NCBI RefSeq assembly: GCF_017498065.1
Contig: NZ_JAGDFX010000021.1
Span: forward strand, 1-64,000
Length of the DNA: 64,000 nt
Source: Oceanisphaera pacifica
GTDB taxonomy: Bacteria; Pseudomonadota; Gammaproteobacteria; Enterobacterales; Aeromonadaceae
Reading direction: 5' to 3'
Made by a program: the position numbers and the translations under genes. How positions within the stretch are numbered: the first letter of the stretch is position 1; the number at the start of each line of letters is the position of its first letter. Positions 8,525-18,560 of the stretch are shown one piece after another. The notes beneath the pieces were generated by a model. The model was not told where the DNA came from and did no database searches. It was given only the letters and a program-made list of their open reading frames with translations.

Positions 8525-8656
8525 GTTAAAAAGGCCTAAAGAGTGACTAAAGCAGGCATGAGTGTAGCAGAGGGCGCCACCCAAAAGAATATAAGGGGGG
8601 ACTTGCTGCGACGTGATCCAGCAGCTAGTCACAAAATAATCAGGAATGAGTGAACG

Positions 8657-9298
8657 ATGAATCAAGTTATTATTAATGGCGCCGATGATGCGCCTAATCG
8701 AGTGTTGTTTGCTCATGGCGCGGGGGCGGGCATGGAGCATGCTGATATGACTTACTTGGCTGAAAGCTTGGCCGATGAGCATATTCAAGTGATCCGGTTT
8801 GAGTTTCCTTATATGCAAAAAACACGTGCCGATGGACGGCGCCGGCCACCAGATCGTGAGCCGATACTACTAGACTACTGGCGAGAAAGGGTGCGTGAGT
8901 TTGCGCACCCTCGATTATTTTTAGCGGGTAAGTCGATGGGCGGGCGTATGGCGTCACTTATTATTGACGAGTTAGCTGATGAGTTAAAAACGGATGAATT
9001 ATCCCCTGCGGGTTTGTTATTATTGGGGTTTCCGTTTACGCCACCCAATAAGCCAGACAAATATCGTGGTGCGCATTTGGCGACACTGCGCGCGCCTACC
9101 TTATTGCTACAGGGTGAGCGCGATGCCTTTGGCAATAAAGAGGCAGTGCAGAAGTTTGAGTTGTCGCCCAAGATACACACTCATTGGCTTAAAGATGGGG
9201 ATCATAGCTTTAAACCGCGTAAAGCTTCGGGCACCACCCTTGATAATAATTTGCGCGAAGTTGTAGCAAAGATGAGGAATTTTATTGTTGCTGGTTAA
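8657..9298 (+). CDS. Alpha/beta-hydrolase, KANL3/Tex30-like family
   Basis: A small cytoplasmic serine hydrolase of 213 residues, related to the dienelactone-hydrolase-like YheT/KANL3-Tex30 group. It shows the oxyanion loop HGAGAGM at 20-26 and the nucleophile elbow GKSMGG at 91-96 with Ser93. LLLQGERDAFG bears the acid, and DGDHSF places the catalytic His at 183. The substrate is unknown. Two genes follow with overlapping ends (DUF423, rlmM), forming a short operon. The start region is divergent from the DUF2726 gene. Confidence 0.87.
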   Translation: MNQVIINGADDAPNRVLFAHGAGAGMEHADMTYLAESLADEHIQVIRFEFPYMQKTRADGRRRPPDREPILLDYWRERVREFAHPRLFLAGKSMGGRMASLIIDELADELKTDELSPAGLLLLGFPFTPPNKPDKYRGAHLATLRAPTLLLQGERDAFGNKEAVQKFELSPKIHTHWLKDGDHSFKPRKASGTTLDNNLREVVAKMRNFIVAG

Positions 9299-9677
9299 AA
9301 GTTGGTTTTACATCGCGGGCTTATTGGGTTTAACGGGCACCGCATTGGGGGCTTATGGCGCCCATGGTTTGGCCTCAAGTGGTACTTCTGAGTCATTGGT
9401 GAGTGCGTTTAATACCGGCGTGCAATATCAGTTTTATCATGCGTTGGCGCTGTTATTAATGGTGCTGGCGTTGCGGGTTAAGTCATTAAAAACGCTGCAT
9501 CTGGCGGCGGGTTTCTTTACACTAGGCAGCTTGCTCTTTAGTGGCAGTATTTATGCTTTAGTGCTGTTAGGCACTAAGGGTATTGGTTTTGTTACTCCGC
9601 TTGGCGGAGTGTGTTTTATGGCGGGGTGGGTCTGCGTGTTGCTGGCCGGTCGCGCCTGGTTGAGGTCTGATTTTTGA
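9285..9677 (+). CDS. ygdD: DUF423 membrane protein (YgdD family)
   Basis: A small inner-membrane protein of 130 residues with about four helices ([20 protein letters not shown] at the N-terminus, then [16 protein letters not shown]). The function is unknown. The most likely start is TTG at 9285, because GAGG at 9274-9277 lies a good distance upstream and no ATG fits. It therefore overlaps the hydrolase gene by 14 bases and its stop shares a base with rlmM. The ygdD-rlmM pairing is also seen in E. coli, which supports both names. Confidence 0.85.
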   Translation: MLLVKSWFYIAGLLGLTGTALGAYGAHGLASSGTSESLVSAFNTGVQYQFYHALALLLMVLALRVKSLKTLHLAAGFFTLGSLLFSGSIYALVLLGTKGIGFVTPLGGVCFMAGWVCVLLAGRAWLRSDF

Positions 9678-10768
9678 TGAAACAGTTATTAATATATTGT
9701 CGTCCTGGGTTTGAAAAAGAGGCGGCGGCGGAAATTCAGGACCGAGCCGGGCAGTTTGGTAGCCCAGGTTTTGCGCGCACCAAGGACGACAGCGGCTTTG
9801 TTATTTATGAATGCTTTTCACCAGACGATGCTGACCTACTGGCCCGTAAGTTGCTGTTTAGAGAGCTTATTTTTGCTCGACAAATGGTGGTCGTTGAGGC
9901 AGAAGTAAAAGACTTGCCGCTAGATGATCGCATTAGCCCATTACTTGATGCCGCAGAAGGCATGGAGTTATGCGGTGATCTTAGAGTAGAAACCCCCGAT
10001 ACCAATGACGGTAAAGAGCTGTCGCGCTTTTGTCGCAAGTTTACGGTGCCTATGCGCCAAGCATTGCGTGGTAAGGGGTTATTAACCGATAAAGAAGTGC
10101 GCAATAGGCCGATACTGCATTTATTTTTTCTGGCTAATAATCATGCCTTGGTGGGTTATTCATATTCATTTAATAACTCACCTTTTCATATGGGAATACC
10201 GCGATTGCGCTTTCCTGCAGACTCGCCTAGCCGCTCTACTTTAAAGTTAGAAGAGGCGTTTCATGTGTTTATTCCTCGAGAAGAGTGGGATCTGCGCTTA
10301 ACTTCTGGTTTAAATGCGGTAGATTTAGGTGCTGCTCCCGGTGGTTGGACCTATCCGCTTGTTAGCCGTGGCATGATGGTAACGGCGGTGGATAATGGCG
10401 CCATGGACACCAAGTTAATGGATACCGGTCAGGTTAAGCATTATCGCGAAGACGTGTTTAGCTGGCGTCCGGCCCGTAAAAATGTCTATTGGTTGGTGTG
10501 TGACATGGTAGAAAAACCGGCACGTGTTGCGGCCACCATGGCGGCGTGGTTAATGGATGAAGATTGCCAAGAGGCGATATTTAACCTCAAGCTACCGATG
10601 AAAAAGCGCTACGCTGAAGCTGTGCATAATCTGCAGCAATTAAAAGAGAAGCTTGCGGAGTTGGGCGGTTTTCATATACAGGCGAAGCAGCTGTATCACG
10701 ATCGTGAAGAGATTACCGTGCATGTATACCGGCCCTTTAAAGTGGCAAGGTTAGTACCTAAGGAATAA
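9677..10768 (+). CDS. rlmM: 23S rRNA 2'-O-ribose methyltransferase RlmM (C2498)
   Basis: RlmM methylates the 2'-hydroxyl of C2498 of 23S rRNA before ribosome assembly, using S-adenosylmethionine. The 363-residue length fits (E. coli 366). An N-terminal THUMP-like domain ([17 protein letters not shown]) is followed by a Rossmann methyltransferase with SAM motif DLGAAPGGW at 216-224. The catalytic Lys lies in [11 protein letters not shown] near 303. I chose ATG 9677 over TTG 9674: its A is the last base of the preceding TGA, a standard coupled overlap. The stop is followed by repeat DNA. Confidence 0.95.
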   Translation: MKQLLIYCRPGFEKEAAAEIQDRAGQFGSPGFARTKDDSGFVIYECFSPDDADLLARKLLFRELIFARQMVVVEAEVKDLPLDDRISPLLDAAEGMELCGDLRVETPDTNDGKELSRFCRKFTVPMRQALRGKGLLTDKEVRNRPILHLFFLANNHALVGYSYSFNNSPFHMGIPRLRFPADSPSRSTLKLEEAFHVFIPREEWDLRLTSGLNAVDLGAAPGGWTYPLVSRGMMVTAVDNGAMDTKLMDTGQVKHYREDVFSWRPARKNVYWLVCDMVEKPARVAATMAAWLMDEDCQEAIFNLKLPMKKRYAEAVHNLQQLKEKLAELGGFHIQAKQLYHDREEITVHVYRPFKVARLVPKE

Positions 10769-10772
10769 ATAA

Positions 10773-11090
10773 GCGCCGAGCGCCCGGCGCCAAGTTAAAA
10801 CCTATTTGCAACGGAAGAACGCGAAACCCACAGAAAAATCATAGGAAATGGGGAGTAGGGACTAGGGAATAGGGATTAAAGCAGCACCGAGCGCCCGATA
10901 AACAACGTAGAGGCCGCTTCAGCTGGCCGGTGGCGCGTAGCGGCACTTGTTTAAATCAATATTTTGCTGCGCAGCGCTTTCCCTAAGACAGGAGCCGGCC
11001 AAGCGGCTTCTACAAAAGCGAAAGCAGTGTTTGTCTGTTAATTCAACATTCAACATTCAACATTCAACATTCGACATTGTCCAACAGTCC
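10773..11090. repeat. Repeat block 4 with GCGCCNN, GANTAGG and ATTCAAC heptads
   Basis: No gene lies between rlmM and the terminator. Four heptads of the GCGCCGA/GCGCCCG type run at 10773-10800; a short relative of the AGATCT module follows; GAGTAGG, GACTAGG, GAATAGG and GATTAAA sit in one frame at 10853-10880; and ATTCAAC is repeated four times and then ATTCGAC at 11041-11075. Three unrelated-looking repeats in one gap all keep a 7-base period. The open frame 10947-11162 crosses them and is not a gene. Confidence 0.8.
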
Positions 11091-11164
11091 CCCTCACTCC
11101 TCACAGGTTTATCTCAGCCAGTCCGCTTTACTGCTGTAAAGGTGCAGTGTCGTGGGCTATAAAT

Positions 11165-11203
11165 AAAAACACCGAGTCGGTAATCGACTCGGTGTTTTTT
11201 TGT
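11165..11203. terminator. Bidirectional terminator between rlmM and icd
   Basis: An 11-bp stem (ACACCGAGTCG with CGACTCGGTGT) closes a 5-base loop, with a run of Ts on the plus side and of As on the left. It can therefore stop transcription from both converging genes. Confidence 0.85.
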
Positions 11204-11254
11204 TTGTCTGATAGCTGACGGCTTAAAGCTGACCGCTTGTTTTCGTTTGTTTTC

Positions 11255-12262
11255 TTAAAGGTTAGCAATAATTGCTTGGGTAAACTCTGTGGTGGTGGCG
11301 GTACCGCCTAAATCGCGAGTGACGCTTTTACCCTCAGCAATGGTTTTGCGTACCGCATTGCGAATTTGCTGGGCTTTATCTTGCATCTCTAAATGCTCAA
11401 GCATTTGAATAGACGCCAAAATTACCGAACAGGGGTTGGCAATATTTTGCCCTTCAATATCGGGCGCAGAGCCGTGTACCGCTTCAAAAATAGCCACATC
11501 TTGACCAATATTCGCACCAGGAGCCATCCCTAAGCCGCCTATTAAGCCGGCACATAAGTCAGAAATAATATCACCAAATAAATTGGTAGTTACTATGATG
11601 TCAAAACGCTCTGGATACATGACTAAGTTCATGCACACCGCGTCCACTATCATTTCGTTGGTTTCAATGTCGGGGTAGCGTTGTGCGACTTCGCGAGCCA
11701 CGTCTAAAAATAAGCCAGAGGTCGATTTTAGAATATTCGCTTTGTGCACTATGGTGACTTTTTTGCGTCCCTCGGTGCGCGCTAATTTATAAGCAAACTC
11801 AGTAATGCGTTCGGCACCTTCGCGGGTAATAATACTCATGGCTTCGGCGTGTGTGTTGTCGTCGGAGCGAGTTTGTCCAGCACCTGAGTACATACCCTGA
11901 GTGTTTTCCCGAACGGTAATAATGTCGATATCTTTATAGCGACTTTGGGCGCCTTCAAATGACACCACTGGACGTAAATTGGCGTATAAGTTGAAATGTT
12001 TACGTAGTGACACGTTAATAGAGGTAAAACCGCCACCAATAGGGGTGGTCAGTGGGCCTTTTAGAGTGATTTTATTTTTTTCAATTAAGTCTAGGGTTGA
12101 CTGGGGAAGCAGTTCACTGTGTTTTTCTAGCGCCATCAGACCTGCATCTGCGTAGTCGTAGTGAAAGTTACAACCGGCATGATCCATAATCTTCAGGGCG
12201 GCATCGACAATACTTGGGCCGATCCCATCACCTGGGATCACGGTAATACTGCGTTTATTCAT
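11255..12262 (-). CDS. NAD-type isocitrate dehydrogenase (beta-decarboxylating family)
   Basis: Converts isocitrate to 2-oxoglutarate with NAD+ in the TCA cycle; cytoplasmic. At 335 residues it is the short form of the isocitrate/isopropylmalate dehydrogenase family rather than the roughly 415-residue NADP-dependent Icd. TPIGGGFTSINVSLRKHF holds the phosphate-clamp serine and arginine typical of isocitrate-specific members. NLFGDIISDLCAGLIGGLGM is the family signature with the metal-binding aspartates, and EAVHGSAPDIEG binds the cofactor adenosine. A homoisocitrate or other beta-decarboxylating substrate cannot be fully excluded. It is the last gene of the minus-strand run ending at the 11165 terminator. 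Confidence 0.85.
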   Translation of the reverse strand: MNKRSITVIPGDGIGPSIVDAALKIMDHAGCNFHYDYADAGLMALEKHSELLPQSTLDLIEKNKITLKGPLTTPIGGGFTSINVSLRKHFNLYANLRPVVSFEGAQSRYKDIDIITVRENTQGMYSGAGQTRSDDNTHAEAMSIITREGAERITEFAYKLARTEGRKKVTIVHKANILKSTSGLFLDVAREVAQRYPDIETNEMIVDAVCMNLVMYPERFDIIVTTNLFGDIISDLCAGLIGGLGMAPGANIGQDVAIFEAVHGSAPDIEGQNIANPCSVILASIQMLEHLEMQDKAQQIRNAVRKTIAEGKSVTRDLGGTATTTEFTQAIIANL

Positions 12263-12339
12263 GAGCGGCGTTCCGTTATATTTTGAGTAAGTTAAATTGT
12301 TATTATCGCGGCTGTTATAGCACTTTGCGACAAAGGATG

Positions 12340-13122
12340 CTATGAGCGGTTGCTCAAACTGTGATGGCGGATATCTTGTAAGTTAAAACCGAGCTCAATA
12401 TCATCAACTAGCTTTACTAATTGCCGAGCAAGCAGGGCGTTTTCTTTGTGGCTGATGACGACCTGCTCAGCCTTATCTTGACTGTTAGCGGCCAGTAATT
12501 GATCAAGGGAGTGCCAACGTGTGAGTAGAGATTTAGCACGTTTAGGCCCTATGCTAGGAACGCCTTTAATGTGACTGCCAGACACACCGGTAAGTGCCCA
12601 ATAGTCAACAAGCTGGTGTACCTGTAAGCCAAATTTTTGTTGTGCTAAAGGAGCAGTTAAAGCTGTTTGATTAAAATGATCCCACAGTTGAATATGGGGG
12701 TTAAGTAATTGGCAAAAACCTTGATCGGTCGACATTATTACGCTGGATTTACCATGGCGACTTAGGGTCGCGGCTAAAGTGGCAATTAAGTCGTCGGCTT
12801 CATCGGTATCAGATAATAATGCGTCTATGCCTAACATCCATAAGTCTTGTTGCAACTGTGGAAGATACTCAGCCAGTGCCGTGGGCATAGGCTTGCGACC
12901 CGCTTTATAATCAGGGTACAGATGATGGCGAAATCCAATGGGGGCGCCATCAAAAACCGCCACCACATGGGTTGGCTTAAATTGATGCAACAAACGTTTG
13001 GCCGCTTGTGTAACAGCAGCACTGGTAGCAACCAATACTGCTTGTTCGGTTGAATTACGCTGTTCTTGTACCGCATAAAGCCGGCGAATAAGGTTAAGCG
13101 CATCAATTATAAGGAGTTGCAT
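12340..13122 (-). CDS. xni: Flap endonuclease Xni (exonuclease IX)
   Basis: A stand-alone homologue of the 5'-nuclease domain of DNA polymerase I that cleaves 5' flaps in DNA. The 260 residues (E. coli 251) start MQLLIIDALNLIRR with the first metal aspartate. DEADDLIATLA and STDQGFCQLL carry further acidic metal ligands, and GVSGSHIKGVPSIGPKRA is the helix-3-turn-helix that binds the duplex. ATG 13122 replaces the longer open frame because family members begin with this strand. It starts 11 bases after ppnN ends, so the two are probably cotranscribed. Near ppnN and syd-queF it occupies the same neighbourhood as in E. coli. Confidence 0.92.
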   Translation of the reverse strand: MQLLIIDALNLIRRLYAVQEQRNSTEQAVLVATSAAVTQAAKRLLHQFKPTHVVAVFDGAPIGFRHHLYPDYKAGRKPMPTALAEYLPQLQQDLWMLGIDALLSDTDEADDLIATLAATLSRHGKSSVIMSTDQGFCQLLNPHIQLWDHFNQTALTAPLAQQKFGLQVHQLVDYWALTGVSGSHIKGVPSIGPKRAKSLLTRWHSLDQLLAANSQDKAEQVVISHKENALLARQLVKLVDDIELGFNLQDIRHHSLSNRS

Positions 13123-13133
13123 TATGAGATGTC

Positions 13134-14492
13134 TTATTGACCTTGAATACGATAGCAAGGCACATAGGTCGTCCCTGGCAACTTCATGCGCGCTTGTTCA
13201 ACAAACTGGTGTAATAGTTTGTCCATCATGCGCATAATGTCGGGATCGCCGTCTAATACAAAGGGCCCTTTTTCGGCAATGGCTTTAATGCCACCTTCTT
13301 TTACGTTACCGGCCACTATGCCTGAAAAAGCGCGGCGCAAGTTAGCCGCAAGTTGCTGTGGCGGTTGATTGCGGTTTAAATTTAGGCTGGCCATATTCTC
13401 GTGATTCGGAATAAAGGGCTGTTGAAACTCAGGCTCTATATGTAACGACCAGTTAAATGAGTAGGCATCGCCAACCGATTTGCGATAATCACGTACCAAT
13501 GGCATGGCATTTTTGATACGTCTTGCCACTTCAGCCGGTTCATCAATAATAATTTGATACAGTGCTTGTGCATCTGGGCCTAGCGTATTGCCAATAAACT
13601 CATCCATGCTGCGAAAGTAATCGGCACTTTCAGGTGGGCCCGTTAAAATAATAGGCATGGGTTGGTTGCGATTTTCTGGGTGCATCATGATGCCGAGAAT
13701 ATAGAGAATTTCTTCTGCGGTGCCGACGCCTCCCGGAAACACAATAATGCCGTGGCCAATGCGCACAAAGGCTTCAAGGCGTTTTTCGATATCGGGTAAA
13801 ATGACCAGCTCATTAACGATGGGGTTAGGCGGCTCGGCGGCAATAATAGAGGGTTCGGTTAACCCAATATAACGGCTGCCGCTTGCTCTTTGTTTGGCAT
13901 GACCCACAGCGGCGCCTTTCATGGGGCCTTCCATGGCACCGGGGCCACAGCCGGTACAGATATTCATATCTCTTAGGCCTAACTCATTGCCTACTTCACG
14001 GGTATATTGGTACTCAGATGCTGAAATAGAATGTCCACCCCAACAGACGGCTAAGTTTGGCTCAGCACCTGGGTGTACGGTATTGGCATTGCGCAAAATA
14101 GAAAAAACAAAGTCGGTTAGGTGTTCGGTTGAGTCGTGATTGAATTGGCTATTATTCTGTAATTTACTGTTTACATAAATAATATCACGCAGCACTGAAA
14201 AAAGGTGATCTTGAATACCGCGAATAATTTCGCCATCAACAAAGGCATGACCGGGTGGGTTAAATAACTCTAGCTTTACACCACGCTCACGACGGATAAC
14301 GTTAATATCAAAGTCGGTATAACGGTCGAGTATTTCTTTAGAGTTATCGGTTTGGCTGCCTGAGTTAAGCACTGCCAATGCGCAGTTGCGAAACAGCTGA
14401 TAAAGGGCACCCGAGGCCGATTGTTTAAGATTGTCAACTTCAACTTGTGACAGTAAGTTCATGCTGCCAACTGGATTAATATGGGTGATCAT
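13134..14492 (-). CDS. ppnN: Pyrimidine/purine nucleotide 5'-monophosphate nucleosidase PpnN
   Basis: Hydrolyses nucleoside monophosphates to free base and ribose 5-phosphate, setting nucleotide salvage. In E. coli it is stimulated by (p)ppGpp. The 452 residues are close to the family's 454 and near-identical in plan. The N-terminal regulatory part is [16 protein letters not shown]; the central LOG-type domain has [13 protein letters not shown] and PGGVGTAEE; the C-terminal domain contains [17 protein letters not shown]. The start is ATG 14492 with GGGAG 7 bases upstream, not the GTG at 14498. It follows a diguanylate cyclase gene by 29 bases. Confidence 0.95.
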   Translation of the reverse strand: MITHINPVGSMNLLSQVEVDNLKQSASGALYQLFRNCALAVLNSGSQTDNSKEILDRYTDFDINVIRRERGVKLELFNPPGHAFVDGEIIRGIQDHLFSVLRDIIYVNSKLQNNSQFNHDSTEHLTDFVFSILRNANTVHPGAEPNLAVCWGGHSISASEYQYTREVGNELGLRDMNICTGCGPGAMEGPMKGAAVGHAKQRASGSRYIGLTEPSIIAAEPPNPIVNELVILPDIEKRLEAFVRIGHGIIVFPGGVGTAEEILYILGIMMHPENRNQPMPIILTGPPESADYFRSMDEFIGNTLGPDAQALYQIIIDEPAEVARRIKNAMPLVRDYRKSVGDAYSFNWSLHIEPEFQQPFIPNHENMASLNLNRNQPPQQLAANLRRAFSGIVAGNVKEGGIKAIAEKGPFVLDGDPDIMRMMDKLLHQFVEQARMKLPGTTYVPCYRIQGQ

Positions 14493-14521
14493 AATCACTC
14501 CCGTGAAAGATTGTGAAGAGG

Positions 14522-16030
14522 TTAGTCTATGACTAGCTGATCTCGGCCTGCATGTTTGGCGCGATACAAGGCTTGGTCTGCTCGCTCTATGGCCGAATGA
14601 ATGCTATCGCCTGTTTTAAACAGGGTGGCCCCTAAAGAGACGGTGATGGTCACGGAGTTTGTTTTGAATCTAAAAGGAATGCTTTTCACTTTTTCTCGTA
14701 ACTTTTGTAATGGCTTATCTAAGTCTTCTTGACTGATGCCATTAAGGAGAATAATGAACTCTTCACCGCCAAAGCGAGCGATAAAATCAGTTTCTCTTAA
14801 CGATTTTTTCAGGGTGCGAGCAATTAAGCGTAGTGCCTTATCGCCTGCTAAGTGGCCATATTCGTCGTTAATTTCCTTGAAGTGGTCAATATCAAGTAAC
14901 ACCATGCATAGTGGTTTTTCGTAACGTCGCCACTGTCTATATTCAATATCAAGCCGCTGATCCATTCCGGCTCTATTATGCACTTGGGTTAAACTGTCTA
15001 TAAAGAGCTTATCATTTTGTGCATTGAGTTGCTGTTTATATTGTTCCGCTTCTTGTTTTAGTGTTTGAAGCTGTTTATCCATCTCACCCATACGTTTAAG
15101 TAGCGTTTGTTCGCGCTCCTGTAATCGTTCACTTTGAGATAAAATATGGTTAATACTGCGCATGCGCAGGTGAATGTCCGCTTTTAGTTGGTCATTCGTT
15201 TGGTTAAATAAATGTTCGCCTATGGCTCTGAGTTCACCGGCTATATGATTACCGTGGTGGGTGCGAGCTTCAAATAGCGATTGTCCTTCACTACAGGTAA
15301 TGGAAAAGTGCCGGTGCACTTCTTCTAAGTGCTCATTTAGGTTCGCTAAAAAAAGGGTCGAGTTTCTACGCTCAAACCGGCAACCTTCAATGGTGAGATC
15401 AATAAGCTGGATACAAATATGAGGAAGTACATCAGGATCCACTTCTTGCTGTAGTTGTTCGCGTAACCTAGCAAGTTCTGTCGCAATGGGACCTGAAAAG
15501 TGTAAGTCATCAATTAATTGCAGTAAGCGGGAGCAGAGTTTGTGCTGGTTTTTTTGTCGCTCATCTTGTTGGGCAATGTTGCTTGCCATGCTATTAGTAA
15601 GTGCAACTTGGTAGTAATCAAGTAGTTGTATCAACTGATTTTGATGACTGGCGGCTCCTGAGCTCCAAGCCAACAAAGCTTCATTGGCTTGTGGGGGGCT
15701 AAAACCAGACTCGAGTAGCAGTGCTGAAGCTTGCTGCAATTTTTGTTGGTTATCATGTTGCAGTTGTTCTAAACGACCATGGCTGTTGCGCAACCGGTCA
15801 AGTTGTTGCGCTAATGCATTAGATAACTGTGCCTGTTGCTCTGGCTGTGTTGCAACAGAAGATGCTTGGTCGCCCGTGACCATTTTGTGCCACTGGCTGG
15901 CTAGTCTAACGACCGTTGGTGCGGGAGCCGAGAGCGCACTAGGCTGCTGTAACTCCGTTTGTACCGTTTCGAGTTGGTTAATTACGGAGGCCAGTTCTTT
16001 TAACATCTGCTTGTTGTCAAAATTAATCAT
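14522..16030 (-). CDS. Diguanylate cyclase with GGEEF and intact I-site
   Basis: Predicted soluble enzyme making cyclic di-GMP from two GTP. It has 502 residues: a helical, coiled-coil-rich N-terminal sensor region (about 1-330, many Gln-rich helices) and a GGDEF domain. The active-site loop is GGEEF at 421-425, and RETD at 412-415, exactly five residues before it, is the product-inhibition I-site, so enzyme and feedback should both work. [14 protein letters not shown] binds metal and GTP. No membrane segment was seen. It lies 33 bases after the TPR/GGDEF-like gene and just before ppnN, suggesting joint transcription. Confidence 0.92.
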   Translation of the reverse strand: MINFDNKQMLKELASVINQLETVQTELQQPSALSAPAPTVVRLASQWHKMVTGDQASSVATQPEQQAQLSNALAQQLDRLRNSHGRLEQLQHDNQQKLQQASALLLESGFSPPQANEALLAWSSGAASHQNQLIQLLDYYQVALTNSMASNIAQQDERQKNQHKLCSRLLQLIDDLHFSGPIATELARLREQLQQEVDPDVLPHICIQLIDLTIEGCRFERRNSTLFLANLNEHLEEVHRHFSITCSEGQSLFEARTHHGNHIAGELRAIGEHLFNQTNDQLKADIHLRMRSINHILSQSERLQEREQTLLKRMGEMDKQLQTLKQEAEQYKQQLNAQNDKLFIDSLTQVHNRAGMDQRLDIEYRQWRRYEKPLCMVLLDIDHFKEINDEYGHLAGDKALRLIARTLKKSLRETDFIARFGGEEFIILLNGISQEDLDKPLQKLREKVKSIPFRFKTNSVTITVSLGATLFKTGDSIHSAIERADQALYRAKHAGRDQLVID

Positions 16031-16063
16031 TTTTCACCATCGCGGTCTAGGCAGGCAAGCTGT

Positions 16064-18319
16064 TTATGATATCGACATAATTTTGTCTGGAGCCAACGTA
16101 TGCCAGTCTATGTGTTGTTTTTTATGAGAGCTATTTACTTTAACTAGCCCTTTTAAAATAGCTTCTATACAGCAATGGCGTATATCACCATTAAAAAAAG
16201 CGGCCTGTTGGCAGTCTACTGCCACTAGCTCCACCCAAGCTCGGTCTCCGGTTTGACTAGAAATCTGATGTGCAGCAGCCATGGCCAAGTATAAAATATC
16301 ACCCAAACGCATATCATCAAGCGCGTGAGGGCTTTTAGGTAAAAATGGATGACCGATAATACCAATAGCTAAGCGCTGATCCAATTTAAATGGGCTGGAA
16401 AACTCAGCAAACATCTGCTCTAAGCTAGTAATAATATCTTGTAGTGAATTGACTTGACGCTGTGAAATAACATAAATGAACTGTCCTTCTCGTAAGTCAT
16501 ATAGCTGAGCTTGAGGGTGAATGCGGTTTTTTAGATGCATCCCCAGTTGCTTTTGTAGCACAGATGCATGCATCAAGCCTAAACGTTCATTAAGATCGGC
16601 CATAAAGGGAACGTGTAGCATCAGGTAATAGGTCTTATCGTTGAATGGCCGTGCTTGACCTTCATCTAAATACCATTGTTCTGAGCGAAGTTGGCTTTTA
16701 GCCATCTCTTTAGGAAGCAGCTGCATAAGCTGCCGCCAATTCGGCAGCCCTGTTCTTTGCTCTAGTAAGAGTGAACTTTGTAGTTCGCGATTCTTGTTTT
16801 GTAAACGGCGACGACGAGCATAATTATGCCACCAGCCATAAAGCAATAAGGGCGCGAGTAGAGCAAGCCCAGTCGCAAAAAAGCTAACGCGCTTTTTTTC
16901 TTGCTGTGTTTGTTCATTTACTTGGCGAAGCTGCGCCATTTCTCTTTCTTGCTGCAGTTGTTTATCACTGTCTTGCACTAAGCTTTGCGTTAGCAAGCGA
17001 TTGATTCGGCTTACTTTCGCATAATATTTGTGATAAGCCTTGTGGTGTATTAATGCTTGAGTGGCATTATCACTCAGCTCAAATAATTGCGCTAATAACC
17101 GGTGAGACTCAATTAAGCGAGGGGTATTTTGCTGTGTTTCTGCCAGCGTTAATGCTTGCTTAAATTGTGCGAGAGCCAATTTATTTTTCTGTTGGGTCAT
17201 ATACAGTTGGCCAAGCTGTAATTGAGTATCAATTTTTCGCAATACATTATTACTACGCTCAAAGCGAGTATGGGCCAACGATAAATAATGCAGTGCTTCT
17301 GGATTGATATTTAACACCCGATAGCTATGACCTATTTCTAAATACAGCTGGGCTATATGCTCGCTATCGGCTAGGTTTTTTGCTAAATCTAGGGCGTTAA
17401 AAAAGTAGACCAGCGCTAAGCTTGCGTCACGACTGGTGCGGGTAACTTGTCCTAAATTGAGCAGTGAGCTTATTAATAAGTTGGGGTTGCCTAATAGTTC
17501 AAATTGACTAGCTGCTAAATTAGCATAATGAATGGCTTGCTCACCGGCGCCGAGCGTTGCATTAATATTAGCGGCTTTCTCTGCGGCCATGGCCTTAAGG
17601 TAATATTGTTGGTGTTGGCTCAATAAATTGAGTGTTTCAACATAGTGAGAGAGGGCCAGTTCATCTTGTTGTAGCAGTTGGTAATACTCAGCTAATAAAT
17701 AATTAGCCCATGCCTGTTGCGCGGGGTGGTTATTTTCTTGGGCTTGCACTCTAATTTGTTCGAATGCTAAGCGAGCATCATCTACTCTATGCTGATGTAA
17801 TAAGGTGCTGGCTTGTAGCAGTGCCAGCGCATCTTGCACCTTATTTTGACTTTGTTCGGTAACCTGTTTGGCTGCCGTATCTAGCAGCTGCTTGGCAGAC
17901 TGGGTTTGCTGTTGTGCCAGTGCCAGCTTGGCTTTAATAAGCAAGCTGGTGGTGAGCATGTCCGTTTGCCGATATTCCTCTGCCAGTGCAATGGCGCGGT
18001 TAATACTGGCATCGGCAGCTAATATAACTCCTTCGTTCGCTTGGCATAAAGCTTGGAGTTGCCATGCAGCTTGGCTTTGTTCGCGGGTACGATATTGTTT
18101 GGCCATTTTTTGATGGTCAAAATCTTGTCGTGGGTTGATCAACTGTGCGGGGTCAATTTGTTTGCGCTGTAAAAAGAATTGAGTGAGGGCTGTGCATTCA
18201 CTGGGTCGACTCAGCATAAGCTGATGAGCCCGTTGGAGTTCAACGGGCTCGGGTTGGTATGGTGAGAGCACAGGCGCGCCCGCCAAGTGTGAGACCAAAA
18301 CGGCGACAGACAAGATCAC
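16064..18319 (-). CDS. TPR-repeat membrane protein with degenerate GGDEF-like domain
   Basis: About 750 residues. A hydrophobic N-terminus (VAVLVSHLAGA) looks like a signal or anchor. A long run of tetratricopeptide repeats (about 60-440) follows, then a coiled coil, a membrane helix near 477-497 (FFATGLALLAPLLLYGWW) and a GGDEF-like C-domain. That domain starts RTGLPNWRQL, the usual fold entry, but the catalytic loop reads EGQFIYVI and the metal motif is gone, so it is probably a GTP or c-di-GMP receptor or structural module. The topology suggests periplasmic TPRs signalling inward. The start is uncertain: GTG 18319 is the first usual codon, but the frame stays open upstream. The gene precedes a real diguanylate cyclase. 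Confidence 0.8.
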   Translation of the reverse strand: MILSVAVLVSHLAGAPVLSPYQPEPVELQRAHQLMLSRPSECTALTQFFLQRKQIDPAQLINPRQDFDHQKMAKQYRTREQSQAAWQLQALCQANEGVILAADASINRAIALAEEYRQTDMLTTSLLIKAKLALAQQQTQSAKQLLDTAAKQVTEQSQNKVQDALALLQASTLLHQHRVDDARLAFEQIRVQAQENNHPAQQAWANYLLAEYYQLLQQDELALSHYVETLNLLSQHQQYYLKAMAAEKAANINATLGAGEQAIHYANLAASQFELLGNPNLLISSLLNLGQVTRTSRDASLALVYFFNALDLAKNLADSEHIAQLYLEIGHSYRVLNINPEALHYLSLAHTRFERSNNVLRKIDTQLQLGQLYMTQQKNKLALAQFKQALTLAETQQNTPRLIESHRLLAQLFELSDNATQALIHHKAYHKYYAKVSRINRLLTQSLVQDSDKQLQQEREMAQLRQVNEQTQQEKKRVSFFATGLALLAPLLLYGWWHNYARRRRLQNKNRELQSSLLLEQRTGLPNWRQLMQLLPKEMAKSQLRSEQWYLDEGQARPFNDKTYYLMLHVPFMADLNERLGLMHASVLQKQLGMHLKNRIHPQAQLYDLREGQFIYVISQRQVNSLQDIITSLEQMFAEFSSPFKLDQRLAIGIIGHPFLPKSPHALDDMRLGDILYLAMAAAHQISSQTGDRAWVELVAVDCQQAAFFNGDIRHCCIEAILKGLVKVNSSHKKQHIDWHTLAPDKIMSIS

Positions 18320-18404
18320 AATAACAAATACCGGTGTAATATGTGAATGACGTACCAGTTTATCATAAGTGTTGCTTTAATGAAGACCTGCTTACGCAGC
18401 TTTC

Positions 18405-18555
18405 AGCGGTCAGTTAAGATAAAAAACAGTCATACGCCTTACGCGATACGCCGCACGTAAAAACTCAGTGCCGTCTTTTGTTGAGGCCTATTGATTCGGC
18501 AGGTTTGAGTTTTTTAACTGACCGTTTATAGCTGACGGCTTACCGCTACCCGAAG
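18405..18555. repeat. Repeat block 5
   Basis: Between the TPR gene start and queF there are heptads of the ATACGCC and ACNGTCA kind, and then five CT-type heptads at 18518-18552 (CTGACCG to CTACCCG, then AAGGG) in the same order as at 2359 and 20640. No gene was seen. Any promoter for the TPR gene must share this space. Confidence 0.7.
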
Positions 18556-18560
18556 GGCTG

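Noticed and set aside
8525-8818. 98-codon N-terminal extension of the DUF2726 gene
   Set aside because: It overlaps the opposite-strand hydrolase gene and has no family match; the membrane helix starts at ATG 8524.
10947-11162. Open frame between rlmM and the terminator
   Set aside because: It translates ATTCAAC heptads into a low-complexity peptide.
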